Shown here piece after piece: positions 6,745-15,364 of a stretch of 23,913 bases of DNA; within the stretch, counting starts at the first letter, position 1, and each line of letters begins with the position of its first letter. The position numbers were made by a program, and so were the translations under genes. The notes under the pieces are model-generated. The model was given only the letters and a program-made list of their open reading frames with translations, did not search any database and had not been told where the DNA came from. Source of the stretch: CAZMVY01 sp964617875 (GTDB lineage Bacteria; Planctomycetota; Phycisphaerae; UBA1845; PWPN01); NCBI GenBank assembly GCA_964617875.1, contig CAZUAI010000086.1, positions 1 to 23,913 of the forward strand, given 5' to 3'.

Positions 6745-9300
6745 ATGACCCAGATTCGTCGTTTTCATGTGCTGCCGGCCCTGCCGGAGGCCCTCAAGCC
6801 CTTGCGGGACCTGGCCTTCAACCTCTGGTGGACGTGGGAGCCCGACGCCGCCGAGCTGTTCCGCCAGATGGACATGGACCTGTGGGAACAGGTGAACCAC
6901 AACCCGGTGCTGCTGCTGGCCCGCATCAAGCAGGAGCGGCTCGAACGCATCGCCCGGGATCCGGCCTACCTCGCGTACATGGAGCGGGTGCTCGACTCCT
7001 ACGCCCAGTACATGGAGCTGCCCACGTGGTACGCCCTGAACTATGAGAACCGCGAGCCGGGGCCCTTCGCGTATTTCTCGGCCGAGTTCGGCCTGCACGA
7101 ATGCCTGCCGATCTATTCCGGCGGCCTCGGCGTCCTGGCCGGGGACCACCTCAAGAGCGCCAGCGACCTCGGCCTCCCGCTCGCCGGCATCGGCCTGCTC
7201 TACCGCCAGGGCTATTTCCACCAGTATCTCACGAACGACGGCTACCAGTTCGAGGACTACCCCGACCTCGACTTCGGCATGTTGCCGATCACACTGCTCC
7301 GGGATCCGCAGGGGGCGCCGCGTCAGATCAGCGTCGAAATGGACCACCATTCCGTTCACGCGCAAATCTGGAAGGCCCAGGTCGGGCGCGTGCCGCTGTA
7401 CCTGCTCGATGCGAACGTTCCGGAGAATCGGCCCGAAGACCGCGAGATCACGGCCCGGCTGTACGGCGGCGACCAGGAAATGCGCATCCGTCAGGAGATT
7501 CTGCTCGGGATCGGCGGCATGCGGGCGCTGGATACGCTGGGGGTCGAGCCCGCCGTCTGCCACATGAACGAGGGTCACTCGGCGTTCCTCAGTCTCGAGC
7601 GGATCCGCCAGCACATGGTGCGCAACGCCCTGAGCTTCGACGAGGCACGCGAGGTCGTCGCCGCCTCGAACGTCTTCACGACGCACACGCCCGTTCCCGC
7701 CGGCATCGACACGTTCCCCGTCACGCTCGTCGAGAAGTACCTCGGCGATTACTGCCGGGCCATGCAGCTCTCCATCAAGGACCTGCTCGCGCTGTCTCGC
7801 ATGAATCCCGCGGACGCGCAGGAGCCGTTCTGCATGCCCGTCCTGGCGCTGCGTTTGGCGCTCCGGAGCAACGGCGTCAGCCAGATGCACGGGGAGGTTT
7901 CCCGCGAGATTTTCTCCCGCGTGTGGCCCGGCGTGCCGCTGTCCGAGGTGCCGATCGACGCGATCACGAACGGCGTACACGTGCGGAGCTGGCTGTCGGT
8001 CGAGATGGCGCACCTGTTCGATCGCTATCTCGGTCCCCGCTGGGCGCAGGACCCGGTCGATCACACGATCTGGGCCTCGGTGGACAACATTCCGGACGCG
8101 GAGTTGTGGCGGTCGCACGAGCGGCTGCGTGAGCGGCTGGTGGTGGACGCGCGGCGCCGGCTGAAGAACCAGCTTCGTTCGCGAGGGGCGCCGCCGGCCG
8201 AGATCGACCTGGCCGACGAGGTGCTCGATCCCGAGGCGCTTACGATCGGCTTCGCCCGGCGGTTCGCGCCGTACAAGCGGGCCGCGCTGCTCCTGCAGCA
8301 CCAGGAGCGGCTCATCCGGCTGCTCCAGAACAGCGATCGACCCGTGCAGTTCATCTTCGCGGGCAAGGCGCACCCGCGTGACGAGGGCGGCAAGGAACTG
8401 ATCAAGAAGCTCGTCCACTTCATGAAGAACGCCTCCGTGCGCCACCGCATGGTGTTCCTCGAAGACTACGACATGAGCATCGCCCGTTCGCTGGTCCAGG
8501 GCGTCGATGTCTGGCTCAACACGCCCCGCAAGCGGCAGGAGGCCAGCGGAACCAGCGGCATGAAGGGCCCGCCCAACGGCGCGATCAACGTCTCCATCGC
8601 CGACGGCTGGTGGCCCGAGGCCTGCGACGGAACCAACGGCTGGTTCATCGGCGACAACCGCATCTACAACAACGAGGACTACCAGGACTTCTTCGAGAGC
8701 GAGAGCCTTTTCGATCTGCTCGAGAAGGAGGTCCTGCCCGCCTTCTACGAGCGCGGTGCGGACGGCCTCCCGCGGAAATGGATCGCGCGGATGAAGGCCT
8801 CGATGAAGACCATTCCGCCGGTGTTCAACACCAACCGCATGGTCCGCGAGTACACCGAGAAGATGTATCTGCCTTCGGCGTCGGAGTGGCGGGACGTCTG
8901 CAAGGACCAGTTCGCCGCGGCCCGGCGGGGCGCCGCCTGGCGGGCACGGCTGCGCGATCGCTGGAACGAGCTGCGCATCGAGTCCGTCTCCGCCGAGGTC
9001 CCGCGGGAGATCGTCGTCGGCCAGACCCTCCCGGTCACGGCGGACATTTTCCTCGGCACGATCTCGCCGGATGACATTCTCGTCGAACTCTACTACGGCC
9101 TCGTCACCGCCCGCGGCCAGATCACCAACGCCCGCGCCGTCTGCATGCAGCCGCAGCACGGCAACGGCGACGGCCGGTATCGCTACGTGGGCCAGATTCC
9201 GTGCGCGCTCAGCGGGCAGCACGGCTACGCCGTGCGCGTCCTCCCGGCGCACCCCAACGCCGCCGCGCGCTACAGCCTCGGCCTCGTCCGGTGGGGATGA
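6745..9300 (+). CDS. glgP: Alpha-glucan (glycogen) phosphorylase, GT35
   Basis: Cytosolic, PLP-dependent enzyme that releases glucose-1-phosphate from alpha-1,4-glucans (EC 2.4.1.1). ATG 6745 follows AGGGGGAG at 6731-6738 and gives 851 aa. It belongs to the short-form phosphorylases found in Thermus, Thermotoga and many other bacteria. An N-terminal DUF3417-type helical domain (about 1-115, starting RRFHVLPALPEALKPL) precedes the catalytic part. Visible motifs include CHMNEGHSAFL, FTTHTPVPAGIDTF, FARRFAPYKRA and EASGTSGMKGPPNGAINVS, whose MK lysine (Lys607) should hold PLP. The C-terminal 100 residues are beta-rich, as in this subfamily. No other glycogen genes are nearby, so it probably has its own promoter (6572-6600). 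I see no damage to the frame. Confidence 0.93.
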   Translation: MTQIRRFHVLPALPEALKPLRDLAFNLWWTWEPDAAELFRQMDMDLWEQVNHNPVLLLARIKQERLERIARDPAYLAYMERVLDSYAQYMELPTWYALNYENREPGPFAYFSAEFGLHECLPIYSGGLGVLAGDHLKSASDLGLPLAGIGLLYRQGYFHQYLTNDGYQFEDYPDLDFGMLPITLLRDPQGAPRQISVEMDHHSVHAQIWKAQVGRVPLYLLDANVPENRPEDREITARLYGGDQEMRIRQEILLGIGGMRALDTLGVEPAVCHMNEGHSAFLSLERIRQHMVRNALSFDEAREVVAASNVFTTHTPVPAGIDTFPVTLVEKYLGDYCRAMQLSIKDLLALSRMNPADAQEPFCMPVLALRLALRSNGVSQMHGEVSREIFSRVWPGVPLSEVPIDAITNGVHVRSWLSVEMAHLFDRYLGPRWAQDPVDHTIWASVDNIPDAELWRSHERLRERLVVDARRRLKNQLRSRGAPPAEIDLADEVLDPEALTIGFARRFAPYKRAALLLQHQERLIRLLQNSDRPVQFIFAGKAHPRDEGGKELIKKLVHFMKNASVRHRMVFLEDYDMSIARSLVQGVDVWLNTPRKRQEASGTSGMKGPPNGAINVSIADGWWPEACDGTNGWFIGDNRIYNNEDYQDFFESESLFDLLEKEVLPAFYERGADGLPRKWIARMKASMKTIPPVFNTNRMVREYTEKMYLPSASEWRDVCKDQFAAARRGAAWRARLRDRWNELRIESVSAEVPREIVVGQTLPVTADIFLGTISPDDILVELYYGLVTARGQITNARAVCMQPQHGNGDGRYRYVGQIPCALSGQHGYAVRVLPAHPNAAARYSLGLVRWG

Positions 9301-9320
9301 GCCGCCAACCGCCTGGACCG

Positions 9321-9360
9321 TCCCATGGCTTCCGGCCCGTTGACCGCCCCCGCCATGGGA
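9321..9360 (+). repeat. 9-bp inverted repeat after the phosphorylase gene
   Basis: TCCCATGGC (9321-9329) pairs perfectly with GCCATGGGA (9352-9360) around a 22-nt loop. The loop contains GGCTTCCGGCCCGT, a motif shared with the spacer element at 19193-19232. It could act as a factor-dependent terminator or mRNA-end hairpin, but there is no T-run. Confidence 0.4.
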
Positions 9361-9375
9361 AGGGGCCGAAGTCGT

Positions 9376-9404
9376 TTGACCCGCCGACCGCGTTGCGATA
9401 GCCT
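9376..9404 (+). promoter_or_regulatory. Promoter implying a near-leaderless mRNA
   Basis: TTGACC (9376-9381), a 17-nt spacer, then TAGCCT (9399-9404). The ATG of the next gene is at 9412, only 8 nt after the -10 hexamer and about where transcription would begin. The -35 is strong and the -10 is weak (3 of 6). Confidence 0.4.
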
Positions 9405-9411
9405 GACGTGC

Positions 9412-10362
9412 ATGAGCGATGCCGCCGTACTCGGCCAGCCGATGAGGTTCAGCGACAAGGTCCGCGTGACGGCGGCGTGCGCGCTCGCCATGGCGTTGTT
9501 CGGGTCGCTGGGGTGGACGATCGCCCGCCCGGCGGACCCGCAGATGGCCGTTACGCTGCTGCTGGAAAACCGGGCCTGGCCCGCCGTGCTGGTGTCGGTC
9601 CTGGTGCTGGCGGCGGTTTCGTCGGCCGTGGCCGCGGCGGTGGCCGGGAAGGCCATGGCCGACGCCGGCGTGCTGGCCGCGGCGTGCGGCCTGGCGATGA
9701 TGAGCGTCCGCGGCGGGACGATGACGCAGGTCCTGATGTACCACGGCACATCCGAGAGCGAACGGCGGACGCTGGCCACGGCCTTTGGCATCGAGACGCT
9801 GCTGTGGTTCGCGGCGATCGCGTCGGCGTGGCTCGTCGGGCACCTGGTGCGGAGCTGGCTCGACGGTCTTGCCGCCGCCGCCGAGGCATCGACGCCGCGG
9901 AGTCGATGGGCACGGGTCCGTGAGGCATTCACGCACGTTCGGCACGGCATGTTCGGCATGGTGGTCTGTGCCGCCCTGGCCTGGCTGTTCATCGGGGCGA
10001 CCATGTCGCGCACGGCCGCCTCGGCGATCGAACGCGGGCAGGTGTTCTTCGCCCTCGGCGCCGGTTTCTTCGTGGGGGCGGCGGTGGCGCAGCAGATCTG
10101 GGCGAAGGGCGCCGCGTGCTGGTACGGTCTGAGCGTGCTGATCGTGGCGTTGCTCGGATACAGTCGGGCGGCCCTGAACCCGGTGATTTCCGCCGCCGGC
10201 CCGCTGGAAAGCTACGCACGGCTGGCCACCACGCCGCCGAACGACCTGGCGCGTGCCCTGCCGATCGAATACATGGGCATGGGCGTTGCCGGCGTGATCC
10301 TCGGCCACTGGGTTGGCCGCCGGATGCACTACGCCCGCATCGCACAGAAGGCCGCGTCGTGA
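9412..10362 (+). CDS. Multi-pass membrane protein of unknown function
   Basis: A 316-residue hydrophobic protein that I do not recognise. About eight membrane helices are apparent, near residues 19-38, 58-79, 81-99, 119-146, 180-199, 212-231, 240-256 and 287-301. Short charged loops follow the pattern expected for an inner-membrane protein, and a basic N-terminal stretch precedes helix 1. The frame is open from 9325, but MSDAAVL at ATG 9412 is chosen because the upstream part lies in an inverted-repeat spacer and in the promoter. There are no transporter or enzyme motifs that I can name. Its stop overlaps the next start (GTGA), so the two are likely co-translated. Confidence 0.7.
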   Translation: MSDAAVLGQPMRFSDKVRVTAACALAMALFGSLGWTIARPADPQMAVTLLLENRAWPAVLVSVLVLAAVSSAVAAAVAGKAMADAGVLAAACGLAMMSVRGGTMTQVLMYHGTSESERRTLATAFGIETLLWFAAIASAWLVGHLVRSWLDGLAAAAEASTPRSRWARVREAFTHVRHGMFGMVVCAALAWLFIGATMSRTAASAIERGQVFFALGAGFFVGAAVAQQIWAKGAACWYGLSVLIVALLGYSRAALNPVISAAGPLESYARLATTPPNDLARALPIEYMGMGVAGVILGHWVGRRMHYARIAQKAAS

Positions 10363-10556
10363 TTCTCCGACGGATAATCCACGAGGACTGGGAGACGCTG
10401 CGGCGCCGGATGCTCCGCGAAACCGAGGAGTACCTGTCCGACGGCCTTCGCCATCCCGATACGGTCGTTCGCATCCCCGCTGTCCGCGTCGGGCGGGGGT
10501 TCTTTCCGCGTGCCTACGCCGTCCTATTCTGGAGGCGCGTGCTCTTCGGGGAATAG
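10359..10556 (+). CDS. Small basic protein, unknown
   Basis: A 65-aa frame starting at GTG 10359, overlapping the stop of the membrane-protein gene by 4 nt (GTGA). The sequence is rich in Arg and Glu (MILRRIIHEDWETLRRRML at the start), probably a helix followed by a short beta segment ending RRVLFGE. No known domain. The tight overlap suggests a partner of the membrane protein. Its last 33 bases overlap the end of the convergent metallopeptidase gene. Confidence 0.5.
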   Translation: MILRRIIHEDWETLRRRMLRETEEYLSDGLRHPDTVVRIPAVRVGRGFFPRAYAVLFWRRVLFGE

Positions 10557-11177
10557 CGGGGCGACGTCCTCCGGTCCATCGAGCGGAAAGAGCAGGAGTT
10601 GCCCGTCGCGGACGGGCGGCGCGGCGGGCAGCGGTGCGCGGGCGGCACGGGTGAGAAGCGTTGCGGCTCGCGTCTTCCGCCGCGCGGCGGAGACGAAGCC
10701 CTCAAGATCCTGAAAATCCCACTCTTCCCGCGGCACCGGCCGCCCGTGGCGGTCGCGTACCGTGGCGCCGTAGCGATCAACCAGGATGCGTGCGGCGAAG
10801 CGGTCGCACATGCCTTCCTTCTGCCGCGTGTTGCGGCGGGCCTGCTTCACCAGCCAGTGGTAAAACTCGTGGAGGAAGACGAAGAACACGAGCTGTTCGG
10901 CGTCGGCGACGCGGAGGGTGTAGATCTCCCGCCACCAGACCCGGGCGTTGGATCGGGCACGCGCGATGTGCGTGCGGATGTCGTAGGGGAACCGTACGTG
11001 GCGGCCGATGTTGATGCGGATGCGCCTCGCGCGGTAGTCGCACAGCCCGGAGAAGTCACGCCCGCGGCTGTACTGCAGGGAAACATCCAGCGAGCGGTGA
11101 GGCCAGCCGTCCACGTGCTCGGCCATCATCCGCAGCAGGCGGTCGTCGGACAGGGTGGTGGCGTTGCGGAACCTCAT
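10524..11177 (-). CDS. SprT/gluzincin-like zinc metallopeptidase
   Basis: Predicted cytosolic zinc peptidase, 217 aa. The metal site is HEFYHW (HExxH, His103, Glu104, His107), followed by an Arg/Lys segment and KEGMCDRFAARIL, whose Glu121 is in place for the third ligand, as in SprT or ImmA-like gluzincins. The N-terminal half has the beta-strand pattern expected before the HExxH helix. The frame is open back to ATG 11246, but I start at ATG 11177 because the extra 23 residues look non-coding and include a spacer-type motif; the longer form (240 aa) would begin about 8 nt after the predicted transcription start. A Pro/Ala-rich tail ends the protein. The physiological target is unknown. It converges on, and overlaps, the 65-aa gene. 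Confidence 0.7.
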   Translation of the reverse strand: MRFRNATTLSDDRLLRMMAEHVDGWPHRSLDVSLQYSRGRDFSGLCDYRARRIRINIGRHVRFPYDIRTHIARARSNARVWWREIYTLRVADAEQLVFFVFLHEFYHWLVKQARRNTRQKEGMCDRFAARILVDRYGATVRDRHGRPVPREEWDFQDLEGFVSAARRKTRAATLLTRAARAPLPAAPPVRDGQLLLFPLDGPEDVAPLFPEEHAPPE

Positions 11178-11260
11178 GCGACGGCGAACCGGCTGGAAGC
11201 CTGCACCCCAAGGACCCGCCCGGAAACTCCGTCCCGGGGACGTCATCGGACGTCGCGCGG

Positions 11261-11289
11261 AGCATATGAGGACCCGGCCATCGCGTCAA
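11261..11289 (-). promoter_or_regulatory. Sigma-70-like promoter for the metallopeptidase gene
   Basis: On the minus strand TTGACG (11284-11289) and TATGCT (11261-11266) are separated by 17 nt. Transcription would begin near 11254 and read into the metallopeptidase gene. Confidence 0.5.
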
Positions 11290-11432
11290 CGCCACTCCGA
11301 TCCATTCTTATCGGACGGGTTGGCCCGCGGCGCATCGCCTGGGGATTTCGCTCACGTCGCCCCAGAAGCGTGCATATCATATCTTCTGCTGTAGGCAGGC
11401 TTTCGAGGCGGCGGAAAGGTGGCGATCCCGAC

Positions 11433-12161
11433 GTGAAGACGGTCAAGACGCTGATCCATCTCCACACCGACTACTCGGGCGACGCAAAGTCCTCGCTCGG
11501 CGATGTGATTTCGACGTGCCATTCCCTCGGCATCGGCTGCGTCGCCGTCACCGACCACAACACCATCCGCGGTGCCCGGGCCCTGGCGGCGGCGGCGGAC
11601 TTTTCGGTGATCGTCGGCGAGGAGATCAGCACCCGCGAGGGGCACCTGCTCGGGCTGTTTCTGAAGCACGAGATTCCGCCGGGCCTGCCCGCCGTGGAGA
11701 CCGCCCGCCGCATCCACGATCAGGGGGGGCTCGTCATGGCCCCGCACCCGTTTTCGTCGCTGTGCAAGTACAGCCTGCGAGCGGCAACCGAGATGCTGAT
11801 CGGGCATCTGGACGCCGTCGAGGTCTCCAACGCCCAGAGCCTTTGCGCCAGGGACGACCGGCTCGCGTCGGAGTTCGCGGCGCGGCACGGCCTGCCGGGG
11901 TTCGTCGGCTCCGACTCGCACCTGCCGTGCAGCATCGCCCCGTGCCATCAGTTCCTGGAGCCCTTCGACGGCCCGGAGGCGTTCTTGGCCGGCCTGCGCC
12001 GGGCGACGCTCTGCCCCGGCCGCCACCCGCTCCGCTACTTCGTCGAGTACGGCTGGCGGAGCGAGGTCCAACGCTGGCTCGGCCGGCCGCCGCTCGGCTT
12101 CGGCGCCAACGCCGCCCCGCGTGCCCAAACCGCCCGCCCCGTGGCGCAACCGGCCACGTGA
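11433..12161 (+). CDS. PHP-domain metal-dependent phosphoesterase
   Basis: A 242-aa PHP-superfamily protein, probably a stand-alone phosphoesterase of the TrpH/YciV (RNase AM) type. Metal ligands appear in order: HLHTDYS (His9, His11), DHNT (Asp41, His42), GEEIS (Glu63/64), His71, APHPF (His105) and GSDSH (Asp161, His163). These fill the usual PHP motifs, so the enzyme should be active. GTG 11433 is the only sensible start before HLHTDYS; GGAAAGG lies 13 nt upstream. The C-terminal 40 residues are Ala/Pro-rich and probably disordered. It transcribes toward the prophage and is the last chromosomal-type gene before it. Confidence 0.8.
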   Translation: MKTVKTLIHLHTDYSGDAKSSLGDVISTCHSLGIGCVAVTDHNTIRGARALAAAADFSVIVGEEISTREGHLLGLFLKHEIPPGLPAVETARRIHDQGGLVMAPHPFSSLCKYSLRAATEMLIGHLDAVEVSNAQSLCARDDRLASEFAARHGLPGFVGSDSHLPCSIAPCHQFLEPFDGPEAFLAGLRRATLCPGRHPLRYFVEYGWRSEVQRWLGRPPLGFGANAAPRAQTARPVAQPAT

Positions 12162-12365
12162 CCGTACGGCAAACGCCCCGGGTGTCGGGAACCCTCGGCT
12201 TCCGACGGTCGCTCCTCTCGTGAAGCCATGCCCGCCGGCGCAACCATCTCCGGATTCGTCACGGGGCCCTGACGCCCTCACTCACCCGCTTCGGGCTTGC
12301 TGATGCCCGCGCGCCAGCGGAGCGGGGGCGGTGATGTACCGGGTGATGGCCTGGAGGCATGGGGC

Positions 12366-13856
12366 GTGACCGTGGCGGAAGCCAACTCGGAGAACGGCAG
12401 GCCGGCATCTTCGACGGGCGGACCGACCGTGCGCGAAATCATGCCGGCCGAGCCGCGGGCAATCGTGCCGCTGCTGCCGTACCAGCGGGACGACGTCGAA
12501 GCATCGGCCCGGTTCAGCTGGTGCTGCTGGTCGCGCCAGATCGGCAAGAGCTTCACCAAGTCGCTTCGCCGTCTCCTGCGCGGCCTGGCGCGCCGGCGAA
12601 ACCAGATCTTCCTCTCGGCCAGCGGCCGGCAGAGCCGCGAACTGATGCTCAAGGCACAGCAGCATTGCCGGGCGCTGGCGATTGCCGCCGAGTACCGGGC
12701 CGAGACCGCCTTCGAGGGAACCGAGTACAAGCACCTCGAAATCCGTCTGCCGAACGGCGTCCGCATCATCGGCGTTCCCGCCAACCCGCACACGGTTCGC
12801 GGCTTTACGGGCGATGTGCTGCTCGACGAGTTCGCCATGCACCGTGACGATCGCGAGATCTGGGCGGCGGTGTTCCCCACGATCCTGCGCGACGACGGCG
12901 AGATCGACATCGCCAGCACGCCCAAGGGCCCCGCCAACCTTTTCGCCGAGCTGCGGGCGAACGAGTCCTTCCGGCATTCGACCGTCACGCTCTACGACGC
13001 GATCGCGCAGGGGTTGAAGATCGACGCGGAGCAGGTGCGGCGGTCCATGAATGACGACTCGCTGTTCCGGCAGGAGTTCCTCTGCGAGTTTCTCGACGAG
13101 GTCGGAGCGTTCCTGACATACGAGCAGATCGCCGGCTGCGAAGACGCCACGATCGAGAAGCCGCCGGACTGGGCGGCACTCGAGCGCCGGGCGGGCGATC
13201 TGTTCGTCGGCGTGGACATCGGACGGCGAAGGGACCTGACGGTTGTGTGGGTGCTGGGCGCCGCGAGCGGAAATGAGCAGGCGAGTGCGGTCACCCTCAC
13301 CCCAACCCTCTCCCTGGCAGGGAGAGGGGGGATGGCCACCCTCACCCCGTCCCTCTCCCTGAGAGGGAGAGGGGGGGTGCTGGTCACGCTCGGCGTGATC
13401 GAGATGCGGGGCGAGCCGTTCCGACGGCAGTACGAGGTGTTGCATCGCGTGATGGCGCTGCCGGGCTTGCGGCGATGCTGCATCGACGCGACGGGTGTGG
13501 GCATGGCGCTGGCGGAGGCCGCGGTCGAGGCGTTCGGCGAAAGCCGCGTCGAGGCCGTCACGTTCACACCGGCCGTCAAGGACCGGCTGGCGACAGGGTT
13601 GAAGCGGCGTTTCGAGGACCAAACGATCCGCTTGCCGGTGGATGAGGTCGTTCGGAACGACCTGCACTCGGTTCGGTGGGATGTGACGGCGGGCGGTGCG
13701 GGGCGATTCGTCGTGTCCGGCGCCGGCGATTCACACGCGGATCGCTTCTGGGCGCTCGCGATGGCCGTGCATGCGGCGGAAGAAGCGGCGCCGGCGGCCC
13801 GGATGGAGTTCGCGTCGGCCGGCACGCTCCGCTTTGCACGCGACGGGATCTGGTGA
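12366..13856 (+). CDS. Phage terminase large subunit (Mu gp28-like)
   Basis: DNA-packaging motor and nuclease, 496 aa. The N-terminal ATPase has a Walker A-like SRQIGKS (56-62) and Walker B VLLDE (Asp154, Glu155). The C-terminal RNase H-like nuclease shows three acidic sites: VGVDIG (Asp284), CIDATG (Asp374) and SHADRFW (Asp459). GTG 12366 is chosen because GGAGG (12353-12357) lies 8 nt upstream; the frame is open from 12297. The GTG overlaps the stop of a short frame (ATG 12334 to 12369). Between the first and second strands of the nuclease domain, about residues 309-337 are encoded by an inserted pair of palindromic repeats and read LTPTLSL...LTPSLSL. The frame is intact, but nuclease activity could be affected. 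Confidence 0.88.
   Translation: MTVAEANSENGRPASSTGGPTVREIMPAEPRAIVPLLPYQRDDVEASARFSWCCWSRQIGKSFTKSLRRLLRGLARRRNQIFLSASGRQSRELMLKAQQHCRALAIAAEYRAETAFEGTEYKHLEIRLPNGVRIIGVPANPHTVRGFTGDVLLDEFAMHRDDREIWAAVFPTILRDDGEIDIASTPKGPANLFAELRANESFRHSTVTLYDAIAQGLKIDAEQVRRSMNDDSLFRQEFLCEFLDEVGAFLTYEQIAGCEDATIEKPPDWAALERRAGDLFVGVDIGRRRDLTVVWVLGAASGNEQASAVTLTPTLSLAGRGGMATLTPSLSLRGRGGVLVTLGVIEMRGEPFRRQYEVLHRVMALPGLRRCCIDATGVGMALAEAAVEAFGESRVEAVTFTPAVKDRLATGLKRRFEDQTIRLPVDEVVRNDLHSVRWDVTAGGAGRFVVSGAGDSHADRFWALAMAVHAAEEAAPAARMEFASAGTLRFARDGIW
13292..13375 (+). repeat. Paired palindromic repeat inside the terminase gene
   Basis: Two hairpins, CCCTCTCCCT/AGGGAGAGGG, each a perfect 10-bp stem with a 3-nt loop (13306-13328 and 13351-13373). 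Each is preceded by a CACCCTCACCCC box, and the period is 45 bp. Translated in the terminase frame they give LTPTLSL and LTPSLSL blocks. The same element type recurs at 15893-15975. Confidence 0.85.
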
Positions 13857-13908
13857 CGGGGCTCCGAGCCGTGCCGCATCCGGCGGCAAGCCGCGCCCCG
13901 TTGTGGCG

Positions 13909-13950
13909 CAGGCATCCTGCCTGTGCCCACATGCAGGCAAGGGGCCTGCA
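13909..13950 (+). repeat. Two-hairpin spacer repeat, terminase-portal gap
   Basis: CAGGCA-TCC-TGCCTG (13909-13923) is followed by TGCAGGC-AAGGG-GCCTGCA (13932-13950). The arrangement matches the spacer element at 19193-19232. It occupies the middle of the 152-bp gap between the terminase and portal genes. Confidence 0.65.
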
Positions 13951-14008
13951 CCACCATGCGAGTGAGGAACCGAACGCGGAATCGCCGGGTTGCGAGTCGG
14001 GTGTACAC

Positions 14009-15316
14009 ATGGGGCTTGTCGAACGTATTGCACACGCGGTAGGGAACAGGGCGTTGCGGCGGCGCGGGGCCAGGGCCGCGCCCTCGGCCGGGCGACTGGT
14101 GCAGCCGCGCAAGGAGGACTTCTGGCGCGACTATCCCGCGGACGGGCTGACGCCGCAGCGGCTCGTGAGCATCCTCCGCGCGGCGGATGCCGGCGACGCG
14201 CGCGCGGCGATGGAGCTGTTCGAGCAGATGGAGGAGAAGGATGCGCACCTGCACAGCGTCGCGCACACCCGCCGGCTCGGGCTCACCGGGCTTGACTGGC
14301 AGGTCGTATCGGCGGCGGAGATGAGCGAGGGCGCGGACCGCGCCGCGGCCGACGACGCCGCGGCCTATTGCCGCGAAAGCCTCGCCGCGATCGACCGCTG
14401 GGAAGAGACGTTGCAGCATCTCTCGCTGGCGATCGGGCGGAATATCGCCGTGGCCGAGCTGATCTGGGACGTCGGCGCCGGCGGACACCGGCTCGTGGAC
14501 GTCGTTCCCGTCGATTTCGCACGGCTGACCTTCGACGAGTTCGGACGCGTGCGGATCCTCACCGACGCCGAGCGCGTCCGCGGGATCGCGCTGCCGTCGA
14601 ACAAGTTCATCGTGCATGTGCCGCACGCCGCATCGGGGCAGCCGATGCGGGGCGGGCTGCTGCGCGTCAGCGCGCTGGCGTGGCTCGGCAAGCACTTCGC
14701 GATGAAGGACTGGCTGATCTTCGCCGAGGTCTTCGGCATGCCGGTGCGGATCGCGCGGTACGAGCCGTCGGCCACGCCCGAGGAAAAGCGCGAGCTGCTG
14801 CGAATGCTCGAATCGCTCGGGACCGACGCCGCGGGAATCTTCAGCAAGGCCGTCGAGCTGGACGTGATCGAATCGAACCGCGGCACGCCGCCGCCCCCCT
14901 TCGAGTCGATCTGCAACTTCATGAACCGCGAGCTGAGCAAGGCGTGGCTCGGCCAGACGCTGACGATCGAGACGGGCGGCCAGACCGGCACCTTCAGCAC
15001 GGCGCAGATCCACAACCAGGTCCGGCTCGATCTCCGCGAGGACGACATCCGCAAGGAAGGCCGCACGATCCGCCGCGACGTCCTGCGGCCCCTCGTCGAG
15101 ATGAAGTTCGGCCGCGGAGCGCCCGTGCCGCACTTCCGGCGAAAGCTCGACCGCCCGCGGGACCTGCGCGAACTCGCCGACGTCGTCTCGGCGGCGGTGA
15201 ACTCGCTCGGCATGCGCGTCCCCACGCGCTGGGCCCACGAAACGCTGGGCATCCCCGTGGCCGCCGGGAGCGAGCCGGTGCTTTCCCGCCACGCGAACGC
15301 GGAGCGGGGGCGGTGA
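14009..15316 (+). CDS. Phage portal protein (Mu gp29, DUF935)
   Basis: Forms the dodecameric ring at the capsid vertex through which DNA passes; 435 aa. ATG 14009 (MGLVERIAH) has no clear Shine-Dalgarno, but the open frame upstream covers a spacer repeat and is not coding. DUF935-like features include RLVSILRAADAGDARAAMEL near residue 50, followed by LFEQMEEKDAHLHSV, then LTGLDW, the central KDWLIFAEVFGMPVR, and QIHNQVRLDLREDDIRKEGRTI near the C-terminus. The length is a little under that of Mu gp29 (about 510 aa). The MuF/gp30 minor head gene that normally follows is absent here. The last bases share a 19-nt identical stretch with the region ahead of the terminase (12317-12335 and 15299-15317). 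Confidence 0.85.
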   Translation: MGLVERIAHAVGNRALRRRGARAAPSAGRLVQPRKEDFWRDYPADGLTPQRLVSILRAADAGDARAAMELFEQMEEKDAHLHSVAHTRRLGLTGLDWQVVSAAEMSEGADRAAADDAAAYCRESLAAIDRWEETLQHLSLAIGRNIAVAELIWDVGAGGHRLVDVVPVDFARLTFDEFGRVRILTDAERVRGIALPSNKFIVHVPHAASGQPMRGGLLRVSALAWLGKHFAMKDWLIFAEVFGMPVRIARYEPSATPEEKRELLRMLESLGTDAAGIFSKAVELDVIESNRGTPPPPFESICNFMNRELSKAWLGQTLTIETGGQTGTFSTAQIHNQVRLDLREDDIRKEGRTIRRDVLRPLVEMKFGRGAPVPHFRRKLDRPRDLRELADVVSAAVNSLGMRVPTRWAHETLGIPVAAGSEPVLSRHANAERGR

Positions 15317-15364
15317 TACAGAGTGTGGATTCCTGGTTGGGGCAGGAGCCCCGGGGGCCGGCGT

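Noticed and set aside
6655..10329. A 1,224-codon open frame on the minus strand opposite the phosphorylase and membrane-protein genes
   Set aside because: It mirrors well-recognised plus-strand genes and has no recognisable domain. Long antisense frames are expected from high-GC third-position bias.
12162..12365. Prophage attachment site or upstream phage gene in the left gap
   Set aside because: I found no tRNA, integrase or clear duplicated core, only a short frame (ATG 12334 to 12369) coupled to the terminase start and weak dyads.
13676..14008. N-terminal extension of the portal protein by 111 residues
   Set aside because: The region overlaps the terminase 3' end in another frame and a two-hairpin spacer repeat. 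Homology-like sequence begins only at MGLVERI.
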